A stretch of 64,000 bases of DNA from CAYFLR01 sp964343805 (GCA_964343805.1 CAYFLR010000014.1:42066-106065), one strand, 5' to 3'. Shown: positions 7,680 through 17,935, counted from the first letter of the stretch. Program-made: numbers and translations. Notes: generated from the sequence alone by a model not told the origin.

Positions 7680-9143
7680 CTACAATTGTTGGAGTAGAAA
7701 AGGAACTAGCTTTCCTTGAAGTTTGTAGTAAGCAGCAATGGACTTATGTTGGTTGATTTTTGCTTTGAGCAATTCTATCTCTGATTTAGTTTTTGCTTGG
7801 CGATGCCGGTTGAGTTCAAATATGGAAAGAAGTCCATTTTCAAATTTAAGCCTCATGGCTTTGAGTTTTTCACTTTCGGCTTGATGTGAGGAACGGAGTG
7901 CATTGATTCTTCTTTTGCCATTTAGGATGGTGTTTAACTCTTTCTCCAAATTTAATGCGATTTCACGTTTTTTCTTTTTAAGTTTTATATTTTCTTGTTT
8001 TTGTCGGAGTAGGGTGTTTTGATGAGTGGCCACTGCCTGAGAGTTGGGAAGCTTATGACTGATTGAGGCTCCTACTTTCCATCCAAGAGCCTTTCCTTCC
8101 ATTAAATCCCCGTGTGATTTGGCCAATTCAATATGAGTAGAGGAATTTTTTATTTCACCCTCTAGGGAAACATTAGGGAGTCTATCTACCTTGGATGTGG
8201 ATTGAGATCGTTTTATCTTGTCTAATTCTAGCAAAATAGCTTTTATATCCGTATCATTGGCCCATATTTGCTTTAGTAATACCTTTTTGTTGGTCGGTGG
8301 AGAAAAGGGCGGAGTATGATCGAGAGAAAGTTTAATTTCATAGACGGTATTTAAGTCGGCAAAAACTTCTAAGCTGAGGCTTTGTTTGGTATTTTTGTGA
8401 CTTGATTGAGCTGTTAGATACTCATTTTCAGCTTTTTGGCTTGCGGATTCAGCATCTAGAAGATCAAGTTTGGTGGCCTTACCCACCTTATGTTTTACCT
8501 TGATAAAGTTCAGGTTATCTTTGGTTTGCTGCCAGGTTTCCAGTTTTATTTGCATAGTATGCTGGGATTCGAGCAGTTGATAAAAGAGCCCCAATGCCTT
8601 GTTAATTAAATTATCGGCTGCCTTGGTGGATTGATTCTTCGTCTTTTGAAGGTCGGTTGCTGAATCAAGCACTTGCTTTTGAAAGTAGTTCGGGCTGAAA
8701 AGTTGAGTAATTGGCTGGGTTAAATTAAGGCTCAGGGAAGGGGTATAGGAAATATCAGCATCTGGTGGAGAAGAAGGGTTATGATTTACTGACAAGCTAT
8801 AAGGGACTTTAACTTGCATTCCCCAAGGAAGTTGTTTGCTAAGGTTGAGCTGATGAGTTGATAGTGTGCTTTCACTCGTAATTGTTTCCCACTCTCCCTC
8901 TTTCTGACTGAGCGATGGAGTCTGGTTTTGATCATAGTTGAAAGAGTAGTTTGCTGAAAGATCAAATTTCCCGTCAGCCCCATAGAGATCCCACTTCTTC
9001 TGTTTTTCACTCAGATGGGATATTTTCACTTCTAGGTTCTTTTTCAATATTTGTTGAACCAATAGTTGGGGGGTGAGATGAACAGGCTGAGCTTTTAAAG
9101 AGCTCCAACTAAACAATAAACTGAGTAATAATATTGATTTCAT
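7680..9143 (-). CDS. TolC-family outer-membrane efflux protein
   Basis: The 487-residue protein has a signal peptide (MKSILLLSLLFSWSSLKA) and the long helical, heptad-rich layout of TolC proteins, with two related halves. Landmarks are SLNLTQPITQLFSPN, KVGKATKLDLLDAESASQ in the first half and the matching MRLKFENGLLSIFELNRHRQ in the second. It would form the trimeric outer-membrane channel of an efflux pump or type I secretion system. No adaptor or pump lies beside it, so its partners are elsewhere. It is distinct in sequence from the TolC at 24623. The upstream 240 bases are AT-rich and carry no gene. Confidence 0.88.
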   Translation of the reverse strand: MKSILLLSLLFSWSSLKAQPVHLTPQLLVQQILKKNLEVKISHLSEKQKKWDLYGADGKFDLSANYSFNYDQNQTPSLSQKEGEWETITSESTLSTHQLNLSKQLPWGMQVKVPYSLSVNHNPSSPPDADISYTPSLSLNLTQPITQLFSPNYFQKQVLDSATDLQKTKNQSTKAADNLINKALGLFYQLLESQHTMQIKLETWQQTKDNLNFIKVKHKVGKATKLDLLDAESASQKAENEYLTAQSSHKNTKQSLSLEVFADLNTVYEIKLSLDHTPPFSPPTNKKVLLKQIWANDTDIKAILLELDKIKRSQSTSKVDRLPNVSLEGEIKNSSTHIELAKSHGDLMEGKALGWKVGASISHKLPNSQAVATHQNTLLRQKQENIKLKKKKREIALNLEKELNTILNGKRRINALRSSHQAESEKLKAMRLKFENGLLSIFELNRHRQAKTKSEIELLKAKINQHKSIAAYYKLQGKLVPFLLQQL

Positions 9144-9385
9144 AATTCATATCCTACACTAAATTCACCTGTAAAATCAAAATGACATTTTGCATAAGTG
9201 AAAATTCCACTTAAACAAATAAAAATTAAAATAATGAAAAAAAGAAATTATAACATGATGAAATAAAAGGTTTAAAAAATAAAATATACGAAAATAAAAA
9301 ATAATACTTGAAGTAATAAGAAAAATTGATTACAAAGCCTCATCGGTTAATTGTTGTATTTAAGAAAAACATGAAAGGAGAAATA

Positions 9386-10480
9386 ATGGTTAACAAGATA
9401 TTAGTGTCTAGTTGGGTTGTTTTAGTATTGAGTGTGTTTAGTTTGAACCTTCAAGCAGAAGTTCCTTCCGTAAAACCCGTTGATAGCTTATCTTATGCAG
9501 ATTTAGCAGAAAGTGCAATTGCTAGTGCTTTATTTGATCTTGAAATCGATTTAAGCAATTTCAACAAAAAATCTCTTCCTCATGAAGCTAAAGGTCTTCG
9601 TAAACAAATTGGTAAAGTAAAAGCTTTATTAGATCTTTTTGCTTATGCTTATCATCCAGTAGTAAATGAAGATGGCGACACCAAAGACGTATTCCGCAAA
9701 ATGCGTAAAGACCTTGATAAAGGTTATGAGTACTTTGGAAACTTCAAAGATAAGTATGACATGCAGGGCGTTAGTGCTGAAGAAGCTGTTTACAAGAAAA
9801 AAGAAATTAAGCCTTTAAGAAAAATCTGTCTTGAGTGGGTAGAAAATTTCACTAAATTATCTCGTATGAATGAGTACAAGAACATGATTGACAATGCTTC
9901 TGATACTCCTTACTACCGCAAGAAACTTTCTCGTTTTTCTTGGGGCGCATTCATTAAGCCTATCGCAGAAGAAGGACCAATTGGTCAAATTGTTAACTTT
10001 GTTGATAAAGACGGAAACCAAGAGAGCTACAATGTAACTTTAGTTCCTTCTGCTGAGAAAACTGGTGTTGAGAATGTTGCTATGTTAATGAAAGCTACAT
10101 TAGAATTAGCTACACATAACTATGATCATATCCTCGACTTAGGATCTTTAGAAGATCACGAAAATGCTGAGCATTTCCATGATTACCGTAAAAGACTAAG
10201 AATGGTTGCTAAGAATCACATTACTTACTTTCCAGAGATTGTTGGCCAAAGAAGTGCTGAAATTGACGTTGCTTATGACCTTCTCGTAGACGTAAGTGAC
10301 AACTTTGGTGATGTAAACGATCTCGTCACTAAGATGTTCAACTTAGAAGCTGAAGGCAAAATGGATGAAGCTCACGCTATGCGTCCTGGAATCGATGAGA
10401 AGTTTGCTGCTTTAAAAGTTTGGTTAAAAGAAAACTCAATCAACGATAAAGTTGTAGTAGTAATGGAAGCTCTTAAGTAA
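9386..10480 (+). CDS. Secreted alpha-helical protein, probably abundant, function unknown
   Basis: I do not recognise this 364-residue protein. The start at 9386 follows AAAGGAG at 9374-9380 and yields a signal peptide ending near SLNLQAEVPS; the frame extends upstream to 9326 without support. The mature protein is rich in Lys, Glu, Ala and Leu, has no cysteines apart from KICLEW, and looks all-helical and periplasmic. Codon choice is strongly restricted (GCT, GAA, AAA, CTT/TTA, GTA), unlike its neighbours, and the gene has its own strong ribosome site and terminator. All this suggests high expression. It stands alone between divergent TolC and a kinase gene. Confidence 0.75.
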   Translation: MVNKILVSSWVVLVLSVFSLNLQAEVPSVKPVDSLSYADLAESAIASALFDLEIDLSNFNKKSLPHEAKGLRKQIGKVKALLDLFAYAYHPVVNEDGDTKDVFRKMRKDLDKGYEYFGNFKDKYDMQGVSAEEAVYKKKEIKPLRKICLEWVENFTKLSRMNEYKNMIDNASDTPYYRKKLSRFSWGAFIKPIAEEGPIGQIVNFVDKDGNQESYNVTLVPSAEKTGVENVAMLMKATLELATHNYDHILDLGSLEDHENAEHFHDYRKRLRMVAKNHITYFPEIVGQRSAEIDVAYDLLVDVSDNFGDVNDLVTKMFNLEAEGKMDEAHAMRPGIDEKFAALKVWLKENSINDKVVVVMEALK

Positions 10481-10513
10481 TTTTCTTAAGATCTTAAATT
10501 AGATCGAACTATG

Positions 10514-10553
10514 AACACCTTACAGAGGGATCTCCTTTGTAAGGTGTTTTTTT
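10514..10553 (+). terminator. Strong intrinsic terminator
   Basis: An 11-bp perfect stem, AACACCTTACA (10514-10524) with TGTAAGGTGTT (10538-10548), runs straight into seven Ts. It ends the transcript of the 9386-10480 gene. Confidence 0.9.
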
Positions 10554-10633
10554 ATGAAGAAAAATTTACTTGAAAAATCCTGCCAAATCATCTAATCGAG
10601 TCCTGTTGATGCAATATCACAGGAGTTGTTAAT

Positions 10634-11941
10634 TTGCTCTATTATCCTTTCTCACCTTTGTTGAGTTTTTTAGCTACACTTCCTATAGAATTTTCCAATT
10701 CATATAGTGCAAGTGTCTTTTGGCTCGTTGGCTTTTTAATTTCCTGTTTAATTTTCGGCTTGGGTATAGTTGTCGGTATACTCCGTCAGAAAAAGTTTGA
10801 TATGCGAGTTATTACCGGGCAAGGGGAGGTTTTTTCCCTGAAATTGGCTTCTCAAGCTATGAATCTTGAAAATACTAATTATTTATTGGAAAAAGAGATT
10901 CAAAAGAGATGGGGAGTGGAGCAACAGCTGCAGTTCTCCAAAGAAAGATTTGAGGACCTATTTTATCAAGCAATTTCTGTATTAGATGGCATTAATGCTA
11001 TTGTCTATGTGGCAGATATGAGATCCTATGAAATACTCTATATTAATAAGTATGGAAAACAGATATTTGGGGAGGTGATTGGAAAGAAATGCTGGCAATC
11101 CTTACAAAATAATCAGGGTGGACCCTGCTCTTTTTGCTCTAACTCCCAGTTAGTAAACGAAAAGGGACAACCTACTGGCGTTGTTACCTGGGAATTACAA
11201 AATACTCGTGATCATAAATGGTATTTTATGAGCGACAAGGCGATTCTCTGGCATGATGGACGATTAGTTCGTCTTCAGGTTGCTATGGATATAAGTCAAA
11301 TCAAACAGTTAGAGTCAGATCTAAAACAGTCTATTCAAGAAAAAAATCTGTTATTAGGCGAGATCCATCATCGAGTGAAAAATAATTTATCAATTGTTGT
11401 GAACCTTCTTCAATTGCAAAGGTTTAGTTCTGCTGGAAACAATTGGAAAAGTCAGCTATTTGAATGTGAAAATCGAGTGCGCACCATGGCTCTGGTTCAT
11501 GAGCAGCTCTATAATCAAAGTGATATGGGTAATGTGGATGCGAAAAGCTACATAACCAATCTAACTAACTCTTTTTTTGAGAGTTATAAAAGCAAGCATG
11601 ATCAAATTCAATTACTGATTACCGCAGATTCTTTTTCCTTGAGTTTGGAAAAAGCAGTTCCTTGTGGTTTGCTAGTGAATGAACTTTTAACCAATGTTTT
11701 TAAATATGCCTTTCCTGATGGCGAAAAAGGTCATGCTTGGCTCTCCCTTCATTTAAGAGAAGGTAATTGTATTCTTGAAGTAAAGGATGATGGGGTAGGA
11801 TATCCTTCACATGAAAATTTGAAAAAAGCAATGGGGATGGGGTTAAAATTAATTTCTGGCATTGCAGAAGGACAGCTACAGGGAAGTGTAGAATTTAAGG
11901 GAGAACAAGGGGCTCATTGTAAGGTGAGTTTTCCTTTGTAA
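10634..11941 (+). CDS. Membrane sensor histidine kinase, PAS plus HisKA_2 type
   Basis: This 435-residue sensor kinase has one or two N-terminal membrane helices (about residues 5-50), a coiled linker, a PAS-like domain (about 105-225) containing CW at 153-154 and GPCSFC at 164-168, then a HisKA_2 phosphoacceptor (EIHHRVKNN, H245/H246) and an ATPase domain (NELLTNVFKY, DDGVGYP, GMGLKLI). The cysteine pattern inside the PAS suggests metal or redox sensing. The start is TTG at 10634 with AGGAG eight bases upstream. No response regulator is adjacent, so the partner is unknown. The family usually signals to a REC protein that lacks a DNA-binding domain. Confidence 0.85.
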   Translation: MLYYPFSPLLSFLATLPIEFSNSYSASVFWLVGFLISCLIFGLGIVVGILRQKKFDMRVITGQGEVFSLKLASQAMNLENTNYLLEKEIQKRWGVEQQLQFSKERFEDLFYQAISVLDGINAIVYVADMRSYEILYINKYGKQIFGEVIGKKCWQSLQNNQGGPCSFCSNSQLVNEKGQPTGVVTWELQNTRDHKWYFMSDKAILWHDGRLVRLQVAMDISQIKQLESDLKQSIQEKNLLLGEIHHRVKNNLSIVVNLLQLQRFSSAGNNWKSQLFECENRVRTMALVHEQLYNQSDMGNVDAKSYITNLTNSFFESYKSKHDQIQLLITADSFSLSLEKAVPCGLLVNELLTNVFKYAFPDGEKGHAWLSLHLREGNCILEVKDDGVGYPSHENLKKAMGMGLKLISGIAEGQLQGSVEFKGEQGAHCKVSFPL

Positions 11942-11962
11942 GATGAGCTGATCTACAGTGAG

Positions 11963-12451
11963 TCAGCAAGTCAGCAAGTCACATTTCCGACTCTCAGTAT
12001 CATAAATAGCAAACGTAGCTTTGCCAAATCTTCCCATCACCTCTCCCGGATTAATAAGATCGGTTTCACCTACCTTTTCAATCTTAGCTTGATGATTATG
12101 ACCGTAGAAAACGGCTTGAAACTCTCCTGACTTAGCCAAATGAGCTGCAACTTCGGGATAGTGGATGGCGGCAATTGAGGAGCCATCCAGCTCAATATGC
12201 ATAAATTCGCCATGCAGAGTGACATTTTTAAATTCACTCGCAATCTTGGTAATGAGCCACTTATCTCCGTCATTATTACCATATACGGTATGAATCGGCT
12301 TCTCTGGAAATCCGTCAATGATTTGCTTCATCGTAAAGGGGGCGCAGAGATCCCCACAGAAAATGAGCGTGTCACACTCATGGATTTGAGTGAGGACACA
12401 CTCTAATTTCCAAATATTATCATGAATATCGGATAAGACTGCTAATTTCAT
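11963..12451 (-). CDS. YfcE/MJ0936-type metallophosphoesterase
   Basis: This small calcineurin-like phosphodiesterase of 162 residues has all the expected metal-ligand motifs: SDIHDN near residue 8, FCGDLCAP, GNNDGD, and GHNHQA with a final INPGEVMGRFG. It is probably cytosolic, acting on a small phosphodiester; the substrate is unknown. Its ATG overlaps the TAA stop of the upstream lipoprotein gene (TAATG), so translation is coupled. The 3' end lies in a short direct repeat (GTCAGCAA twice) that forms the last codons. Confidence 0.88.
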   Translation of the reverse strand: MKLAVLSDIHDNIWKLECVLTQIHECDTLIFCGDLCAPFTMKQIIDGFPEKPIHTVYGNNDGDKWLITKIASEFKNVTLHGEFMHIELDGSSIAAIHYPEVAAHLAKSGEFQAVFYGHNHQAKIEKVGETDLINPGEVMGRFGKATFAIYDTESRKCDLLTC

Positions 12452-13392
12452 TACTCAAAGCAACCTGGTTTGGCTGGGTTTAAGTAGCAATCGCTTTCAA
12501 CACGCTGTTTTCTTTTCTCTAAGATGGAAACCGCCCCATCAACTGACTCTTCAGTTTCGCTGAGAGAAAAATAGGCAAATCCAGCTGCAATAGCTACATA
12601 GGTTTTCCATCCAAGTGTATAGCCTCCAACAACAATCAAAGGTAGCGGTGAAGAAACCAGTGATGCCTTATCTGAAGTTGAAGCATTCATTGCAGTGAGT
12701 GCTTCTTCCAGCATAACAACAGTTTGGCCTATAGCCCCTTTAAACTCACTCTTTTTGCTATCATCTTGAGAACTGTACCACTTTGAAAAGGCAGCTGCAT
12801 AAGCAACCTGCTCTTCTTTGAGGGATTCTACAGTTACATCAGATACCTCAGTTAAAAAGCCGTTATAAAAAGCTTCAACTGCTGCACGGGCTTTTTTATT
12901 GGTGGCTGCTATACCTAATGCCATCATATCTTCAGATTCGGGTGTGTAGGTAGCATCTATAATTGATGCAATGATTTCAAAGGCTTCAAAGGTATCTTGG
13001 GTAAAAAACGTATCGAAAGCGGCGGTGTCTGAAGCCTCAGCTGCATCGAGCACTTTGAGCTTGGCCACTTCACTTTCTAGATACTTGGTATAATTAAACA
13101 GGACTTCCGTTCGGGCTTTTGGGAGTTTATCTAACTCGGAAAGCTCTATCTGAGTAACCGTTGTTACTAAACCATCATCTGTTTCTGTGAGTTGGAAACC
13201 GTTGGTTTTAACCCAAGTTGCGAATTTAACAAAGGTTGGGAATTTCTCCTTTTCTGTTCCAAATACGTCTCCATCAGCACTGTTCATGGCAGTCATGGAT
13301 TTGGCTGAAGATTCCCCCTTCTCTTCATTACAACTAAAGAGAGAGGCCATTAAACCAAAAAGGAAGATGGCTATTAAAGCAGTTTTGTTCAT
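12451..13392 (-). CDS. Lipoprotein of unknown function
   Basis: This is a 313-residue predicted lipoprotein; the lipobox LFSC follows a hydrophobic N-terminus (MNKTALIAIFLFGLMASLFS), putting Cys at about 21. The body is acidic and helical. A single hydrophobic stretch near the end (YVAIAAGFAYFSL) is followed by a basic segment and two cysteines (DCYLNPAKPGCFE), so the protein may be anchored at both ends. I recognise no family. It is translationally coupled to the metallophosphoesterase downstream, which hints at a shared role, though the two products are predicted in different compartments. Confidence 0.7.
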   Translation of the reverse strand: MNKTALIAIFLFGLMASLFSCNEEKGESSAKSMTAMNSADGDVFGTEKEKFPTFVKFATWVKTNGFQLTETDDGLVTTVTQIELSELDKLPKARTEVLFNYTKYLESEVAKLKVLDAAEASDTAAFDTFFTQDTFEAFEIIASIIDATYTPESEDMMALGIAATNKKARAAVEAFYNGFLTEVSDVTVESLKEEQVAYAAAFSKWYSSQDDSKKSEFKGAIGQTVVMLEEALTAMNASTSDKASLVSSPLPLIVVGGYTLGWKTYVAIAAGFAYFSLSETEESVDGAVSILEKRKQRVESDCYLNPAKPGCFE

Positions 13393-13533
13393 GATAAAAC
13401 CCCTATGGCAAAATTAAAGATACTCTTGGTATGAACTCTCTTTCGGTTTTTTCACTAGAATGTTTAGGTATTTTTAACTACCTACTAAATTCTTAGTTGA
13501 ATCAATTGCTTAAAAAGGTTGGCTGGGGATAAT

Positions 13534-16500
13534 TTATTGGATTAGTTTTTCTAGCGCAGGCTTTACTTGGTCCCATTCCTCCAACATCTCTTCTTTGAGT
13601 GAGGTGGCCTCATCTAAGTCCCCCTTTTTGGCGGCGGTTTCCATGGCCAGGGCTATAGCTGAGAATTTTTCAGCACCAAAGGCTTTGCTGTTTGATTTGA
13701 GAGTGTGGGCTGTCATCCTTAATTTGTTTCCATCTTGATGCTCTAAACCCTGTTTGATATCTTCTAATAACTGGATGGATTCCTCTAAGAATTGAGTAAT
13801 AAATCCATTAAAGGAGATTCCCACATTTTCTAGATCATCTCGGTATTGGTTAAAAACCTCCTCATTGATACAGTGGGTAGGGTCTTCCTTTTCAGGGGGG
13901 AGTTCCTTTTGGGAGTTTTGCTTTTTGGCTTTGGCCTGAATATGCTCATAGTTATAGTCGGTGCCAAATTTTTCATTAAAAAAGTTTATCACCTGCTTCA
14001 GAGAGAGAGGTTTGCCTAAATAGCCATCTAATTCATACTCCATTAACTCAGCATGGAGGTCTTCCATGGCCTCTGCGGTGCAAAGGTAGATTCTTGTCCG
14101 CTCTAGCCCTTGCTCTTTTTCTAGTTGTCTAATGGCTTTAGCTACTTCTAAGCCATTTAGTTTAGGCATATGATAGTCTAGAAGGACTATGGGATTAAGG
14201 TTTTCTTTAAATTGAGAAAGAGCCACTTCCCCATCTTCAGCTATCTGAGAGGTAAAGCCTAATTTACCTAACATTCCTGCTATGACATGCTGACTGATCT
14301 TATTATCTTCGGCTACTAAAATAGGATGTTTAAGAACTTTGGGAATGAGGCTAAAGTCTTCTGGAATGTCCATATTGTCTTCCTTGCTATGACTTTTATT
14401 GTAAAGATTATTAATCGATTTATTCCATTCTGAAGGATGAAAAGGATGGGTGATTATAGCGGTTTTTCCATGAAATGGCCATCGTGCAGAGAGGTCTACA
14501 GAAGTATTGGTAATTAAAGCAAATCGTAAAGGTTGGTCATTTACATTTTGACATTGGGAACAGAATGCTTCCAAGTCCCCTGTGAGGTTATCGCTGTCCA
14601 CCACAACCAGAGAAGTGCTGACTCCCATCATCTGATCCCTTTGCAGGGCAAAAAGCGCCTCTTGAAAACTTTCCACTTCTGTGGTTTCGAACATAAAGGT
14701 GGAGAGAATCTTTTCCAATGAGGAAGAGTAGGGAGCAATGGGGCAAACTATTAAAACTTTTTGTTCGTCTAGTTTTTCCGCGATTTGATAAACTTCTTGC
14801 TTTTTTCCGCTGTTTTCGAGTGGGAGGGTGATGAGAAATACGGATCCTTTATACTCTTCACTTATGAGGGAAAAATCACCCCCCATAATATCCACCAATT
14901 GCTTAGTAATGGAAAGGCCCAGGCCAGTTCCCCCATATTTCCGACTCATTTCTGGATTGGCTTGGACAAAGTTCTTAAATATTTCCTTTTGTTGATCCAG
15001 AGGAATTCCTTTGCCGCTATCACTTACCTTTATAAGTAGGGGAAAAGTATTTGACTTATCACTATTAAAGGACTCATCCTTATCTATCTCTAGGGAAACA
15101 TAACCGATGGAGGTGAATTTAATAGCATTAGATATGAGATTGTGAATTATTTGATTAACTCTTACCGCATCTCCAATAAGTTCGGATGGTACTTCGCGTG
15201 TTATATTCAAAGAGAGAGTTATGTTTTTTTGTCGGGCTTGAGGGGTAAAAAGGGAGATAATGGTTTCAGATTGATCCAAAATGCTAAATGTTTCAGTCAC
15301 TAATTCCAGTTTGCCAGCTTCAATTTTGGCTAGATCCAGTCCATCATTGAGTAGGGCAACTAAGTTTTTTGCACTTATGCGAACACTTTTCAGCTGAGAC
15401 TTTTGATCTGGAGTGAGGGGAGTGAGTAATACTAATTCCAGTAAACCTAATATGCCATTCATGGGAGTTCGTATTTCATGGGTCATAGTATTTAGAAATT
15501 CAGTTTTTGCTTTGCTTTCAAGTTCGGCTTTTTCTCTCGCCTTCATGACTTCTTGAATGGTTTCTAAATGCTCGTTAATAACTTGGCTTAGTTTATTATT
15601 ACTGGAGGTGAGTTGCTCAGTTCTATATTCTACCTTTTCCTCTAAATCGTTCCTAAATTGGATAATTTCTGCCGCCACTTTGTTATATTCGAAAGCCAAG
15701 GATAGGAATTCAGGATCGCTGGTTTCCGGGAAGTAGTAACCCTTTTCACCATCGGATAAATACTTTACAGATCCAATTAACTTTTTAAAGTCCTGTCTTA
15801 AAGTGGTGAGCAACAATAAAAGCATTAGGCTGATTTCCAATAGACTGATGGAAACAAACAGAAAGATCGAAAACAAATCTTCTTTATGAAAGGCTACAAA
15901 GACTCCAAAAATCCCGAATTTAAGAGATATGAGCAAGAGAAAGAGCCATACTTTATGTGTCAGGCTTAAGGTTTTGATCGTCTTAGGCGGAATTATTTTA
16001 AACTCCCAAAGACGAGATCTCAACTTGGTTAAGACTTTCCCTGTAAGTAGGTCGGTGATGTAGAGGGTATAAAGACTGTAAATAAAAGTGCAGATCACTC
16101 CTCCAATAGACATTATTCCCAGGTGTCTCAATTGACCGGTGACTAGATAATAATGAGTTAAAGTCACGATTATAACCATCGCTGCATAGAAGAGGCTGGT
16201 GTAGGTGTTATGAAGGGGGAGGTTTCTTAAGTCTACATAAAGTTGAGGTATCTTTTGGGGAGGTAACAAAGGTATCTTTTTATGTGGTTCTGAAACGCTG
16301 AGTAAGCGATTGATTCTCTCTAAAGAGGGATGAAAACCTTTTATACCCATCTTTGCAAAGAGGCCAAAATGGGTGAAATGGGCAAAAGACCCAAGCAGGA
16401 CATATTGGGTTAGTATTTTGGAAAAGAGCATCCATTCTTCGTGAGTTGTTTGCAGAGTCCCTTCAATAAAATAATAGGCATAGACTGCAGCAAACCAGGC

Positions 16501-16602
16501 TCCTGACACCGAGCAGAGGGCGATCCAAAATCCATAAGAGATCTTTTCACATAGAAACTTTGAAAGCCGGCCTAGCTTTTGTCTCAATTGTCTTTCCAGC
16601 AT
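13534..16602 (-). CDS. Hybrid sensor histidine kinase with two receiver domains and Hpt
   Basis: This 1,022-residue phosphorelay protein has about six membrane helices in residues 1-270, a HAMP-like and coiled-coil linker (about 275-370), HisKA (phospho-His in MTHEIRTPMNG), an ATPase domain (HNLISNAIKFT, DSGKGIP, GTGLGLSITKQ), a degenerate receiver (about 615-730, DSDNLTGD), a full receiver (about 757-880; AEDNKISQ and LLDYHMPKLNG), and a C-terminal Hpt (AHTLKSNSKAFGA). It can run a whole His-Asp-His relay in one chain, passing phosphate to an unlinked regulator. It stands alone on the minus strand, divergent from the DHH gene. Confidence 0.92.
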   Translation of the reverse strand: MLERQLRQKLGRLSKFLCEKISYGFWIALCSVSGAWFAAVYAYYFIEGTLQTTHEEWMLFSKILTQYVLLGSFAHFTHFGLFAKMGIKGFHPSLERINRLLSVSEPHKKIPLLPPQKIPQLYVDLRNLPLHNTYTSLFYAAMVIIVTLTHYYLVTGQLRHLGIMSIGGVICTFIYSLYTLYITDLLTGKVLTKLRSRLWEFKIIPPKTIKTLSLTHKVWLFLLLISLKFGIFGVFVAFHKEDLFSIFLFVSISLLEISLMLLLLLTTLRQDFKKLIGSVKYLSDGEKGYYFPETSDPEFLSLAFEYNKVAAEIIQFRNDLEEKVEYRTEQLTSSNNKLSQVINEHLETIQEVMKAREKAELESKAKTEFLNTMTHEIRTPMNGILGLLELVLLTPLTPDQKSQLKSVRISAKNLVALLNDGLDLAKIEAGKLELVTETFSILDQSETIISLFTPQARQKNITLSLNITREVPSELIGDAVRVNQIIHNLISNAIKFTSIGYVSLEIDKDESFNSDKSNTFPLLIKVSDSGKGIPLDQQKEIFKNFVQANPEMSRKYGGTGLGLSITKQLVDIMGGDFSLISEEYKGSVFLITLPLENSGKKQEVYQIAEKLDEQKVLIVCPIAPYSSSLEKILSTFMFETTEVESFQEALFALQRDQMMGVSTSLVVVDSDNLTGDLEAFCSQCQNVNDQPLRFALITNTSVDLSARWPFHGKTAIITHPFHPSEWNKSINNLYNKSHSKEDNMDIPEDFSLIPKVLKHPILVAEDNKISQHVIAGMLGKLGFTSQIAEDGEVALSQFKENLNPIVLLDYHMPKLNGLEVAKAIRQLEKEQGLERTRIYLCTAEAMEDLHAELMEYELDGYLGKPLSLKQVINFFNEKFGTDYNYEHIQAKAKKQNSQKELPPEKEDPTHCINEEVFNQYRDDLENVGISFNGFITQFLEESIQLLEDIKQGLEHQDGNKLRMTAHTLKSNSKAFGAEKFSAIALAMETAAKKGDLDEATSLKEEMLEEWDQVKPALEKLIQ

Positions 16603-16720
16603 TTTAAATCCAAAACTGCAAATATAAAAAAAGCTTAATTTTCTCCTTCGGAATAATTTTGAAAAAAATAAGCATTATCTATACTATAATAATTAAAACT
16701 AACACAATTGGGGGAGGGAA

Positions 16721-17935
16721 ATGAGCTTCCAAAAGTTGCTAGCCAAAATGGATATGGCCATAAAAAAAATAAATCAGATGAAAGTAAGTGAAATCACAAT
16801 CTGTCATCACAATGATTCTGATGGTCTCTCATCTGGCGCTATTTTAAAAACGGCTTTTTCACGCATGAACAAAGAAGTTAAAAATATCTGTTTAGAGAAA
16901 CCCTATCCCTATGTTCTTCGCCACCTTTTAAAAGGACAAGATCAGGTGGTTGTTTTTGCAGATTTTGCAGGAAGGGCGGCTCCTACACTTTCTGAGATTA
17001 ACCAGGGGAGAAATCTCGTCATTATCCTTGATCACCATGTGGCTGAAGATGTGGATGACTCAATGGTTTTTAACTTGGATCCGGAGCTCTATGGTGTAAA
17101 GGGGGACCGAGATATTTCTGCTTCCACCACCTGTTTTAATTTTGCTTTGCAAATGGATAGGGCCAATGAGGATTTAGCCTACTTGGCTGTGGTGGGTGGA
17201 GTGGGAGATGGCTTTTTCCATGAGGGCAAATTAGGTAAGCAAAATCTAGAGGCAGCCCTCTTGGCTGAAAAGCAAGGGTTGGTGGAAATTGTTCCCTGTG
17301 AACCTATCGATGAGTATGTGCTTAATTTTAAAGGAGAGCGAGAGCTGGTGAAAGACTTTGCTCGTTACCTGGATATTCTTGGTGCCGTTGGCTATTTACA
17401 AAAAGGACCTGAAGTGGGATTGGAAGTTTGCGCACAGGGAAAAAGCGAAAGTTCTGATTTATTAATTAAGAGCCTTTTAACCACCCAAAAGGCGAAGTTT
17501 GCAGCTGAACTGGCCTCTCTTAGGGAGGGAGCTCTTAAGCAATCTGATCATATCCAATGGTTTACTTTGGGGGACCGTTTTTTTCCCATGGGAGTCAAAA
17601 TGGTAGGGATTTTATGCGAGGTTCTTTCCCATGAGGATTTTATTGATAAAGATAAATACATTGCTGGATTTCAATATATACCAAAGGATATTCCGGGAAT
17701 TGGGAGCTTTGATATCAAAGAGAGCAAGGTCTCTATGAGAGCGCCTGTACCACTCAAAGAAAAAATCAAGAGGGGTGCTGTTCTTCCATTAAATGATTTA
17801 TTACCAGCTGCAACTCTGCAATTAGGTGGCTTTGTAGATGCTTGTCATAGTCTATCAGCGGCCACTACTATTAAACAGGAGTGGGAAGAAAAACTAATCA
17901 AAGAAATGGAAAATTATATTCAAAAATGCTCTTGA
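16721..17935 (+). CDS. DHH-family phosphoesterase
   Basis: This 404-residue DHH phosphoesterase carries HHNDSDGLSSGAIL near residue 30, VVFADFAG as the second metal motif and the family signature ILDHHVAED near residue 106. The C-terminal half probably forms a DHHA1-type substrate domain, though the usual GG-G motif is not obvious. It resembles the archaeal and bacterial single-strand nuclease or oligonucleotide phosphodiesterase group more than canonical RecJ, which is longer. The ribosome site is very strong (GGGGGAGGG before the ATG). The upstream gap has a TATAAT at 16685-16690 that may serve as a -10 element. Confidence 0.85.
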   Translation: MSFQKLLAKMDMAIKKINQMKVSEITICHHNDSDGLSSGAILKTAFSRMNKEVKNICLEKPYPYVLRHLLKGQDQVVVFADFAGRAAPTLSEINQGRNLVIILDHHVAEDVDDSMVFNLDPELYGVKGDRDISASTTCFNFALQMDRANEDLAYLAVVGGVGDGFFHEGKLGKQNLEAALLAEKQGLVEIVPCEPIDEYVLNFKGERELVKDFARYLDILGAVGYLQKGPEVGLEVCAQGKSESSDLLIKSLLTTQKAKFAAELASLREGALKQSDHIQWFTLGDRFFPMGVKMVGILCEVLSHEDFIDKDKYIAGFQYIPKDIPGIGSFDIKESKVSMRAPVPLKEKIKRGAVLPLNDLLPAATLQLGGFVDACHSLSAATTIKQEWEEKLIKEMENYIQKCS

